A DNA stretch of 64,000 nt from Candidatus Saccharibacteria bacterium UBA3218 (GTDB lineage Bacteria > Patescibacteriota > Saccharimonadia > Saccharimonadales > Saccharimonadaceae). Where the stretch lies: NCBI GenBank assembly GCA_002363125.1, contig DEWE01000008.1:39770-103769 (forward strand). The letters are read 5' to 3'. Below, piece by piece: positions 57,506 through 64,000 of this stretch (within the stretch, counting starts at the first letter, position 1; each line of letters starts with the position of its first letter). The notes below the pieces were generated by a model. That model saw only the letters and a list, made by a program, of their open reading frames with translations, made no database searches and was not told where the DNA came from. Both the position numbers and the translations under genes were made by a program.

Positions 57506-58383
57506 TGGCCGCTAAAGAAATTGCACTCAGTAAGCGCGTTAAAATATCCGAAGCTCAGCAGTATATGCTTCTTTCTGTGCTTGGTGCTGCCATCGCTTTA
57601 GGAGTGGCAATTTGCCTGACGATACACTTTATTCAACAAATTTCTTTTAATACAAAAGTTATTATGGCCGAAGATGAGGCCATTGCTGCTTATTCCAACG
57701 TCATTAAATCTACGGGTATTTGCAAAAGTCCAAAGGGCGAAGTTTATACTAGTGAAGAACTCGAAAAATGTAATCCAAGCAATATAGAACTATCCGAAAT
57801 ACCAGGTACTTTACGCGCTAATATTCTAGAAAATCTTGCCGCAAACGAAGCTTTAAATTCTGTTCCTAAAGAAGCAGATTCAAATTGTATCAATATCAGT
57901 ACCGGCAAGAACTTCACTTTTAAAGAACTAAACAATATTTACAACGAAGCCACAAGCGATACCGAACTTACTAACGCAATTCAATTAATTAAGAATTGTT
58001 CTGCGCTCCGTATTATACCAGATGCGCTTCCAGCTTTCCGAAACGAGGAAGCCTTGCTTGCTAGCCTAAACAAACTTTTCCTAGAGTCTAATTGGCAACC
58101 AGAGTCTCTTAGCCCGAGCGGTTCGTCCGCAAACTCAGACTTAGGTTCAAATCTCAAAACCATGTCTGTCAGGCTGTCAGTAGAAGCCGATACAAGTACC
58201 ACAATGAGTGTACTTAATAATATTGAACGCTCCATTCGTGAATTCGACATCAACAGTGCAACTATCGAGTGGGGTGGCAACAATAGACTTACTTTGCAGG
58301 CTCAGGCTACAGCATACTATATGGATGAATCTTCTATTACTGAAATCACCAAGACTATAAAAGGAAAAGGAGGAAGTAAATGA
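57505..58383 (+). CDS. pilO: PilO-like pilus assembly membrane protein
   Basis: 292 residues. A cytoplasmic lead, one helix (about 20-46, LSVLGAAIALGVAICLTIHFIQQI), a coiled-coil region and a C-terminal domain reading LKTMSVRLSVEADTSTTMSVLNNIERSIREFDINSATIEW, the ferredoxin-like fold of PilO/GspM proteins. Cys-containing insert in the middle. It is coupled by overlaps to pilN and to the next gene. The assignment rests on fold and position. Confidence 0.75.
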   Translation: MAAKEIALSKRVKISEAQQYMLLSVLGAAIALGVAICLTIHFIQQISFNTKVIMAEDEAIAAYSNVIKSTGICKSPKGEVYTSEELEKCNPSNIELSEIPGTLRANILENLAANEALNSVPKEADSNCINISTGKNFTFKELNNIYNEATSDTELTNAIQLIKNCSALRIIPDALPAFRNEEALLASLNKLFLESNWQPESLSPSGSSANSDLGSNLKTMSVRLSVEADTSTTMSVLNNIERSIREFDINSATIEWGGNNRLTLQAQATAYYMDESSITEITKTIKGKGGSK

Positions 58384-58772
58384 AAACTGATTTAGCAACC
58401 TCTATCATTACAGGCATAGTTGGCGCAGTGATAGCCTATTTTATTACGGGTCTTTTTATCGGCCCAATAGAAGATGTCACTTATAAAACTATTGATACTA
58501 AAGTTAATGCCACTTTAATCAATCCTGATCCAGAAGTTTTTAACTATCGTGCACTCAACCCTACAGTGGAAGTCTACGTAGGCGAATGTGATGAATACAA
58601 TGAATATGGCGAATGTATAGATAAGGCAACTATTCAAGTCGTAGAAGATGAAGAAATTATAGAAGAGACTGAGGTTATAGAAGAACAAACAGAAGAACAA
58701 GTAGAAGAAGAAAACAAAACGGAGACAAAGGAGGAGACTAATTCCACCCCAAGTGACCAGGAGAACCCATAA
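58380..58772 (+). CDS. Small single-span protein of the pilus operon, unknown
   Basis: 130 residues. One helix (about 7-29, SIITGIVGAVIAYFITGLFIG), a short strand-rich domain with two Cys (VGECDEYNEYGECIDK), and a Glu/Thr-rich acidic tail (about 80-130). It overlaps pilO by 4 bases and pilB by 1. It holds the position of pilP but is not recognisably PilP and lacks a lipobox. Confidence 0.65.
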   Translation: MKTDLATSIITGIVGAVIAYFITGLFIGPIEDVTYKTIDTKVNATLINPDPEVFNYRALNPTVEVYVGECDEYNEYGECIDKATIQVVEDEEIIEETEVIEEQTEEQVEEENKTETKEETNSTPSDQENP

Positions 58773-60532
58773 TGGCTCTTCTGACTAAAGAGGCCGAAGA
58801 AAAAATTCTTAACCTCCTCCTCAGCGAGGGTCTTGCTGATGCTAAATTGGTCGCAGCCGTTAAAGAAAGCGCTGAACGCGATGATAAACCAGTTTTAAAT
58901 GAATTAATTCAACGTAAACTCATCAGTGACGACATGGTGTCGCACGCTACAGCCTTAGTCATAGGCGTGCCATATGTCGAATTAAAAAATATTACTATCG
59001 ATCAGGATATCCTAGCAAAGTTGCCATATGAAGCATCTATGCGTGTCATGGCAGTTCCACTCGGTGAGAAAAATGGTATATTAAATGTCGCCATGGTGGA
59101 CGTTACCAACGTTCAGGCCACAGACTACCTTTCCAATTTAGTTAATCAGCCAATTCGCGTCTGGATGTCATCAAAACGCGGAATTAGTGAAGCGCTAGAA
59201 CAATACCACGGTGATTTTTCTGGCGTTAAAGAGGCCGTCAAAGAAACTGATGCAGCATCCGAAAATGAACAATCCAACGTCAAAACTATAGTCCAGGACT
59301 CACCTATTTCTAAAGCTCTTACTACAATCCTAAGTTATGCGGCCAAGACCAAAGCATCGGACGTCCATATCGAGCCACTCGAGAATTCTCTAATTATTCG
59401 TTGTCGTATTGATGGCGTACTCCGCAAGATCATGGAACTCCCCAAAACCATTGCCCCAGCACTAGTTTCCCGTATTAAAATTCTCTCAAACCTCAAGATC
59501 GACGAGCATCGTATTCCGCAAGACGGCCAGTTTACGGTCTTGGTAGACGATCAAGAGATTGATCTTCGTATCGCTATATCTCCAGTTACGTGGGGAGAGC
59601 AAGTCGTGATCCGTCTTCTAGACAAAAAAGGCGTGTCTATGGAGATCGAAAAAATGGGTATGAGCGGTCGCGCTCTCCGCGATGTTCTCGAAGGAATTAA
59701 AAAGCCAAACGGCATGATTCTAACTTCTGGTCCAACTGGTTCTGGTAAGTCTACCACGCTCTACGCTTTGATTCAGAAAATCAAATCAGAGTCTATTAAT
59801 ATTGTTACACTCGAAGATCCAGTAGAATATAAAATGGACGGAATTAATCAGATCCAAGTTAATGTTGACGCCGGGCTTACCTTTGCTTCTGGTCTTCGCT
59901 CCATTTTGCGCCAAGACCCAGACGTAGTAATGGTAGGCGAGATTCGTGATTCCGAGACGGCATCTCTCGCGGTTCAGGCGGCGCTTACTGGGCATTTAGT
60001 ATTTTCTACTCTTCACACCAACTCTGCTGCCGGTATTCTTCCACGTCTTCTCGATATGGGTATAGAACCATTTCTTCTTGCCTCCACTTTAAATGTTGTT
60101 ATCGGCCAGCGTTTGGTTCGTCGCATTACCGAAAAACGCGAAATGTATAAATCTTCCGAAATTGAAACCAAAAACATTAATGAAATCGTAGGCGATCTTC
60201 TACCAAAAGACAAAGAATCCGTAGCAGAAGTTAGTGAAGATTTGGGTTACCCAGGCCTACCAGTCAGAAACGACGATTTTTATATGCTAGCCAAAGGTAT
60301 TGATTCCAAAGAAACCCCAGGCGGTTATTCTGGTCGTGCCGGTCTATACGAAACCATTGTGGTGGACGAAGAAATTCAAAAATTAATTATTTCCCATGCT
60401 ACCGCCAATGAAATCATGCGACTGGCAAAATCTAAAGGTACTGTTACTATGCGTCAGGATGGTGTTTTGAAGGCTCTATCTGGTATAACAACAATGGAGG
60501 AAGTCAACCGCGTTGCTAGCGATTTATCTTAA
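58772..60532 (+). CDS. pilB: Type IV pilus extension ATPase PilB
   Basis: 586 residues. N-terminal MshEN-type domain (about 8-140), then the ATPase: TSGPTGSGKSTTLYALI (Walker A), VTLEDPVEYKMDGINQIQVN (Asp box), RQDPDVVMVGEIRDSETASLA (Walker B), and TGHLVFSTLHTNSA (His box). The tetracysteine zinc motif usual in PilB/GspE is absent; the region instead has a Lys/Glu-rich insert (NINEIVGDLLPKDKES). It powers pilus growth. Confidence 0.95.
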   Translation: MALLTKEAEEKILNLLLSEGLADAKLVAAVKESAERDDKPVLNELIQRKLISDDMVSHATALVIGVPYVELKNITIDQDILAKLPYEASMRVMAVPLGEKNGILNVAMVDVTNVQATDYLSNLVNQPIRVWMSSKRGISEALEQYHGDFSGVKEAVKETDAASENEQSNVKTIVQDSPISKALTTILSYAAKTKASDVHIEPLENSLIIRCRIDGVLRKIMELPKTIAPALVSRIKILSNLKIDEHRIPQDGQFTVLVDDQEIDLRIAISPVTWGEQVVIRLLDKKGVSMEIEKMGMSGRALRDVLEGIKKPNGMILTSGPTGSGKSTTLYALIQKIKSESINIVTLEDPVEYKMDGINQIQVNVDAGLTFASGLRSILRQDPDVVMVGEIRDSETASLAVQAALTGHLVFSTLHTNSAAGILPRLLDMGIEPFLLASTLNVVIGQRLVRRITEKREMYKSSEIETKNINEIVGDLLPKDKESVAEVSEDLGYPGLPVRNDDFYMLAKGIDSKETPGGYSGRAGLYETIVVDEEIQKLIISHATANEIMRLAKSKGTVTMRQDGVLKALSGITTMEEVNRVASDLS

Positions 60533-60538
60533 TTCTTA

Positions 60539-60547
60539 TGGTATAAT
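60539..60547 (+). promoter_or_regulatory. Extended -10 (TGGTATAAT), leaderless pilT
   Basis: The hexamer ends exactly 6 bases before ATG 60554, giving pilT-pilC a promoter separate from pilM-pilB. Confidence 0.78.
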
Positions 60548-60553
60548 AATATT

Positions 60554-61633
60554 ATGGAAAGTAGTGGGCAAAATACAATCAAGATTGAAATGTTACTCGA
60601 AGAATGCGTTAGGCGCAATGCTTCAGATCTTCACATTCAATACGGTTTACCTCCAATTTTACGTGTTGATGGAGCATTAACTCCAATTACTGGTATGCCT
60701 AATCTCAATGAAGAGATGGTTCGTAGTTTGGTTTTTGCCACTCTGGATGAGGACCAGCAAAAGATTCTTATCAAAGATAAAGAGTTTGATTATTCATTTG
60801 CCTTTGGCGATATTGCGCGTTTTCGCGTTAACGCTTTTCATGAGCGTGGCAAACTTGCAGCGGCCTTCCGCCTAATCCCAAACCAGATTAAATCTATCAA
60901 CGATCTTGGTATGCCAGCTATTGTTGAAACTTTCGCCAATTTTCCTCGCGGATTAGTCTTAGTGACTGGACCTACCGGTTCTGGTAAATCTACTACGCTC
61001 GCGGCCTTAATAGACAGAATCAACCGCGAAAAATCTTCACATATTATTACGATAGAAGATCCAATCGAATTTACTCACAGATCCATGCGTAGCGTAATTG
61101 TTCAACGCGAAGTCCATTACGATACATTTAGCTTTGCCGCAGCGCTCCGCTCCGTTTTGCGTGAAGATCCAGACGTAGTCCTTATTGGTGAAATGCGAGA
61201 TCTAGAGACCATCCAAGCAGCTATCACGATTGCAGAAACAGGTCACTTAGTCTTCGCTACTCTTCATACCAATTCCGCAGCCCAGTCTATAGACCGTATG
61301 ATCGACGTTTTCCCAGCTCACCAACAGCCACAAGTGCGTTCTCAACTTGCTAATATGTTAATGGCTATTTGTGCTCAGCGCCTCGTACCTGCTATTGGCG
61401 GTGGCCGCGTGGTAGCAGCAGAAATCATGGTAGCTAATTCTGCTATTCGTACTCTCATCCGTGATGGCAAAACCCACCAAATTGATACTGCCATTCAAAC
61501 TGGTGCTGATCAGGGTATGCAAACCATGGATCGCACATTAGCTAAACTAGTTCAGACAGGTGTGATCACCTACGATTCTGCCCGTGATTATGCCGTGGAT
61601 ATTAATGAGTTAAACAGGCTAGTAAGAGGCTAA
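60554..61633 (+). CDS. pilT: Type IV pilus retraction ATPase PilT
   Basis: 359 residues. SDLHIQYGLPPILRVDG, VTGPTGSGKSTTLAALID, EDPIEFTHRSMRSVIVQREV, LREDPDVVLIGEMRDLETI, and GHLVFATLHTNSAAQSIDRMIDVFP. AIRTLIRDGKTHQ matches the AIRNLIRE retraction motif. Presence of PilT predicts dynamic, retractile pili, as needed for surface motility or DNA uptake. Confidence 0.96.
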   Translation: MESSGQNTIKIEMLLEECVRRNASDLHIQYGLPPILRVDGALTPITGMPNLNEEMVRSLVFATLDEDQQKILIKDKEFDYSFAFGDIARFRVNAFHERGKLAAAFRLIPNQIKSINDLGMPAIVETFANFPRGLVLVTGPTGSGKSTTLAALIDRINREKSSHIITIEDPIEFTHRSMRSVIVQREVHYDTFSFAAALRSVLREDPDVVLIGEMRDLETIQAAITIAETGHLVFATLHTNSAAQSIDRMIDVFPAHQQPQVRSQLANMLMAICAQRLVPAIGGGRVVAAEIMVANSAIRTLIRDGKTHQIDTAIQTGADQGMQTMDRTLAKLVQTGVITYDSARDYAVDINELNRLVRG

Positions 61634-61634
61634 A

Positions 61635-62840
61635 ATGAGGCGCTTTAAATACAAGGCCAAAGAAAAGTCAACTGGCAAAATTTTGAAGGGCGCTATCCAG
61701 GCCGAAAATGAACAAACTGCTGGTAAACTTTTGATAGAACAAGGCTATATCCCGCAATCCGTAGTAGAAGAGGGAACTGGTTTTTTTGGTACCAAAAGCC
61801 GTGTCACTAATAAAGACCGCATTACTTTTACTCGTCAACTTTCTACTTTGATTGGTGCCGGTCTCCCGCTTGCCACGTCGCTTCGCACGGTTATCGAACA
61901 GACCCAAGGTAAAGGCATGAAATCCATCGCCGAAGAGATCCTTACCAGTGTGGAATCTGGTAAAAGCTTATATGATTCATTTGCTAATTATCCAGATGTT
62001 TTTAATGGCGTGTATCTCGCTTTAATCCGTGCCGGCGAAACTTCTGGTACTCTAGATCTCGCCTTAAAGCGTTTGGCAGATCAAGAAGAAAAAGATGCTG
62101 CCATGATGAGTAAGATCAAAGGAGCGCTCGTCTACCCGGCCATTATTCTTGTGGTGATTATCGCTGTACTTGCCTTTATGATGGTCATGGTGGTACCACA
62201 AGTAAAAAATCTCTACGAAGACATGGGTCAAGAATTGCCTGGTCTCACCAAATTCCTTGTAGATATCTCCGACTTCTTTGCTGGATTTTGGTGGCTAGTC
62301 CTTATAATTTTAGGAGTGATAGGCGGCGGGATTTTCTATTTTGTCAAAAAGACTCCAGTTGGTCGCAGAATGATGGATAGCTTCAAGATTCATGTTCCTA
62401 TCTTTGGCGGGCTCTTCCGCAAACTCTACGTTTCGCGTTTTGCTCGTACAGCCGAAATGATGCTGGCCACTGGCGTGCCGATGCTAGATTCTATCACTAT
62501 TGCCATCGGCGCTGTTAATAACGTTGTAGTAGAAGGGGAATATAGCAAGTCCCTAGAGACCATCAAAGGCGGCAAACCTCTCTCCGAAGCCTTGAAAGAT
62601 CGCGAATATATGTTGCCTCTAGTGCCACAGATGTCTTCTATCGGTGAGCAGTCTGGCAAGATCGACGAAATGCTTGGCAAAGCCGCCCAAGTTTATGAAA
62701 ATGAACTAGACGAGCAGATCAACGGCATCTCTACTATGATCGAGCCTATCCTCATGGTCATCATGGCCGGATTGATCGGCGTGGTAGTTGGTGGTACGCT
62801 CCTCCCGATCTACTCGCTGGTGAACTCAGTTGCTACATAA
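61635..62840 (+). CDS. pilC: Type IV pilus platform protein PilC
   Basis: 401 residues, two GspF domains each with conserved FTRQLSTLIGAGLPLATSLRTV and FARTAEMMLATGVPMLDSITIA. Three membrane helices (about 170-195, 215-240, 375-398). YDMG-type motif in VPQVKNLYEDMGQELPGLT. It sits one base downstream of pilT and is the inner-membrane base on which PilB and PilT act. Confidence 0.95.
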   Translation: MRRFKYKAKEKSTGKILKGAIQAENEQTAGKLLIEQGYIPQSVVEEGTGFFGTKSRVTNKDRITFTRQLSTLIGAGLPLATSLRTVIEQTQGKGMKSIAEEILTSVESGKSLYDSFANYPDVFNGVYLALIRAGETSGTLDLALKRLADQEEKDAAMMSKIKGALVYPAIILVVIIAVLAFMMVMVVPQVKNLYEDMGQELPGLTKFLVDISDFFAGFWWLVLIILGVIGGGIFYFVKKTPVGRRMMDSFKIHVPIFGGLFRKLYVSRFARTAEMMLATGVPMLDSITIAIGAVNNVVVEGEYSKSLETIKGGKPLSEALKDREYMLPLVPQMSSIGEQSGKIDEMLGKAAQVYENELDEQINGISTMIEPILMVIMAGLIGVVVGGTLLPIYSLVNSVAT

Positions 62841-62853
62841 TAAAGTTAATTAC

Positions 62854-62883
62854 AAAAAATACTCCCGTACGGGAGTATTTTTT
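62854..62883. terminator. Bidirectional terminator between pilC and the pilin genes
   Basis: AAAAAATACTCCC/GGGAGTATTTTTT, 13-bp perfect stem around GTAC with T-runs on both strands. It ends both convergent units. Confidence 0.93.
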
Positions 62884-62892
62884 AAGGTATTA

Positions 62893-63378
62893 CTAACTAT
62901 TGTCTAAACATATGGAGCCAGACCCCTCCAACTTGTATAAAATTACAAAGTTATTACTTCCTTGGACATATTTTGCTACCCCATCGTTGCAATAAGCATT
63001 GCTAATTAACCCGATAGGGTTAACATAATCATCTGGAAACGATTCTCTGAAAATATCGAATACCTCTACACTCCATTCTTCACCAGATTTTAATTCAAAA
63101 AAATGAATGGAATATTCTTCTCCGTTTGGATCCATAAAATCGTTACTTAGATAATTGTTCGCAAAATAATCCGCATTATCTAGACCTGGAATCCTCCCAT
63201 TGTTATTAGTCTGATAATCCTTTATCGCTGTAGCCAGACGCGCCATATCGTTTCGTCTTTGAGTGTTCCTCTGAGAGCGTTGCAAAGATGGCAAGGCTAC
63301 GAAAACCATCAAGAAGATGAGACCAGCAATTGCTAGCACCAATACCACCTCGATGATAGTGAAACCTTTACGCTTCAT
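62893..63378 (-). CDS. Type IV pilin-like protein (copy 2)
   Basis: 161 residues. Class III signal MKRKG then FTIIEVVLVLAIAGLIFLMVF, with Glu at +5 of the mature protein. Head helix followed by a globular domain with a C-terminal Cys pair (NAYCNDGV, GSICLDNS). The first 60 or so residues are encoded by a 126-bp segment (63226-63351) identical to that of the neighbouring pilin. The rest differs. Only a weak GGTGG lies upstream. Confidence 0.9.
   Translation of the reverse strand: MKRKGFTIIEVVLVLAIAGLIFLMVFVALPSLQRSQRNTQRRNDMARLATAIKDYQTNNNGRIPGLDNADYFANNYLSNDFMDPNGEEYSIHFFELKSGEEWSVEVFDIFRESFPDDYVNPIGLISNAYCNDGVAKYVQGSNNFVILYKLEGSGSICLDNS
63226..63351. repeat. 126-bp perfect direct repeat of pilin N-terminal coding sequence, copy 1
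   Basis: Identical base for base, including third codon positions, to 63779-63904, while the flanking pilin code is diverged. This points to recent duplication or gene conversion. Confidence 0.93.
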
Positions 63379-63405
63379 GTGCCCAGTTTATCCACCCCAC
63401 TAATT

Positions 63406-63455
63406 ACTAGTTTGTGGCTTCCCCGCCATTACTAGTTTGTGGCTTCCCCGCCATT
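63406..63455. repeat. 25-bp perfect tandem duplication at the 3' end of a pilin gene
   Basis: The unit repeats at 63406-63430 and 63431-63455. Because 25 is not a multiple of 3, the two copies are read in different frames (MAGKPQTS then NGGEATN) and the stop falls in the second copy. Confidence 0.93.
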
Positions 63456-63955
63456 CCCCCATTATCTATACAAACTGCGCCAGACCCTTCCAGCACGTAT
63501 GAAATCGTGTAATAATTGCTTCCGTTCCCAGTTCTCTTAACTTCTTGTCCATCACAGTAAGTACCTTTTGTTACGTAAGCTGTATGATCGAATGTAGAAT
63601 AATCTTCATGTATGGTATCTCGTATACTCAACATATATGGTGTGCCGTCCGGGTCAACAAACTCGTCATTCAAATATTCTTTAACAAATTCTTCAACAAC
63701 TTTAGAGCTCTCACCTTCACCGTTGTAACCAGAATTATTAGGTAATTTTTGTTTATTATTGGTTCTATAATTTTCCAGCGCTGTAGCCAGACGCGCCATA
63801 TCGTTTCGTCTTTGAGTGTTCCTCTGAGAGCGTTGCAAAGATGGCAAGGCTACGAAAACCATCAAGAAGATGAGACCAGCAATTGCTAGCACCAATACCA
63901 CCTCAATAATCGTAAACCCAGCCTTTTGTTGATTTTTTGGTTGTTTACTAGGCAT
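63407..63955 (-). CDS. Type IV pilin-like protein (copy 1)
   Basis: 182 residues. MPSKQPKNQQKAG then FTIIEVVLVLAIAGLIFLMVF, a class III prepilin signal with a longer basic leader than its neighbour. Globular domain with a disulfide-type Cys pair (GTYCDGQ, GAVCIDNG) near the end. AAAGG precedes the ATG. The C-terminus is altered by a 25-bp tandem duplication. Likely the major or a minor pilin; the gene for a prepilin peptidase is not in the window. Confidence 0.92.
   Translation of the reverse strand: MPSKQPKNQQKAGFTIIEVVLVLAIAGLIFLMVFVALPSLQRSQRNTQRRNDMARLATALENYRTNNKQKLPNNSGYNGEGESSKVVEEFVKEYLNDEFVDPDGTPYMLSIRDTIHEDYSTFDHTAYVTKGTYCDGQEVKRTGNGSNYYTISYVLEGSGAVCIDNGGMAGKPQTSNGGEATN
63779..63904. 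repeat. 126-bp perfect direct repeat of pilin N-terminal coding sequence, copy 2
   Basis: Partner of 63226-63351, offset 553 bases. Confidence 0.93.
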
Positions 63956-64000
63956 ATTATCCTTTCTTATTAGATTTTGTTATGTCGCATAACAATGCTT

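Noticed and set aside
1..64000. CRISPR array
   Set aside because: No regularly spaced direct repeats were seen; the repeats present are inverted or single pairs.
1..64000. Recoded UGA (as in Gracilibacteria/SR1)
   Set aside because: Several genes end in TGA exactly at overlaps with the next gene's ATG, and conserved proteins contain no internal TGA.

Overview
The window is an AT-rich bacterial chromosome segment that uses the standard code: TGA is a normal stop (for example at 1133-1135 and at the end of dnaN). Gene content and style point to Candidatus Saccharibacteria (TM7) or a close CPR/Patescibacteria relative. The signs are short, tightly packed genes with 1-4 bp overlaps, a single-membrane type envelope (LCP protein, Wzm/Wzt-type exporter, FemAB-like enzyme), a secretin-less type IV pilus cluster, a VirB6/TrbL-like membrane protein, and a lysozyme-like/ricin-lectin surface protein. 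The assignment is inferred; no rRNA lies in the window.

Layout. 1-14775: cell-surface polysaccharide island (ABC-2 exporter, GT2 and GT-C type glycosyltransferases, a TupA-like ATP-grasp protein, the complete rmlABCD dTDP-rhamnose set, a UDP-sugar dehydrogenase). 14851-19649: envelope proteins (ricin/lysozyme protein and partner, a LexA-type DNA-binding domain without protease, an LCP ligase). 19793-25843: replication-origin block (jag/khpB, yidC, rnpA, rpmH, then dnaA, dnaN, recF, with DnaA-box clusters on both sides of dnaA). 25878-35684: RlmD-like methyltransferase, tRNA-Ser(GGA), a MacB-type ABC pair, two Mur-ligase-type proteins, and a two-gene membrane/VirB6-like unit. 35784-50591: mixed housekeeping (tRNA-Ser, tRNA-Arg, PAP2, HIT, ValS, FemAB-like, P-type ATPase, TsaD, RlmH, tRNA-Gln, PP2C) with several unknowns and a transposase remnant. 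50668-55175: ftsK, rpsF-ssb-rpsR-efp, and a TlyA-like methyltransferase. 55299-63955: type IV pilus cluster (pilM, N, O, B, T, C and two pilins on the opposite strand).

Two signals stand out. (1) A family of roughly 85-117 bp quasi-palindromic elements with conserved cores. Four sit in frame inside conserved genes (two in valS, one each in tsaD and the rlmD-like gene). Two more are intergenic (41727 and 55166) and show covarying stems and a conserved single-stranded core. A short hairpin in tlyA shares their GAGCTC end motif. They resemble in principle the protein-coding palindromic elements known from Rickettsia, but I do not recognise this family. (2) Nearly every operon head has an extended -10 (TGnTATAAT) placed exactly 6 nt before the ATG, with no Shine-Dalgarno sequence. 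This predicts leaderless mRNAs as the default for first genes, while internal genes keep Shine-Dalgarno sites.
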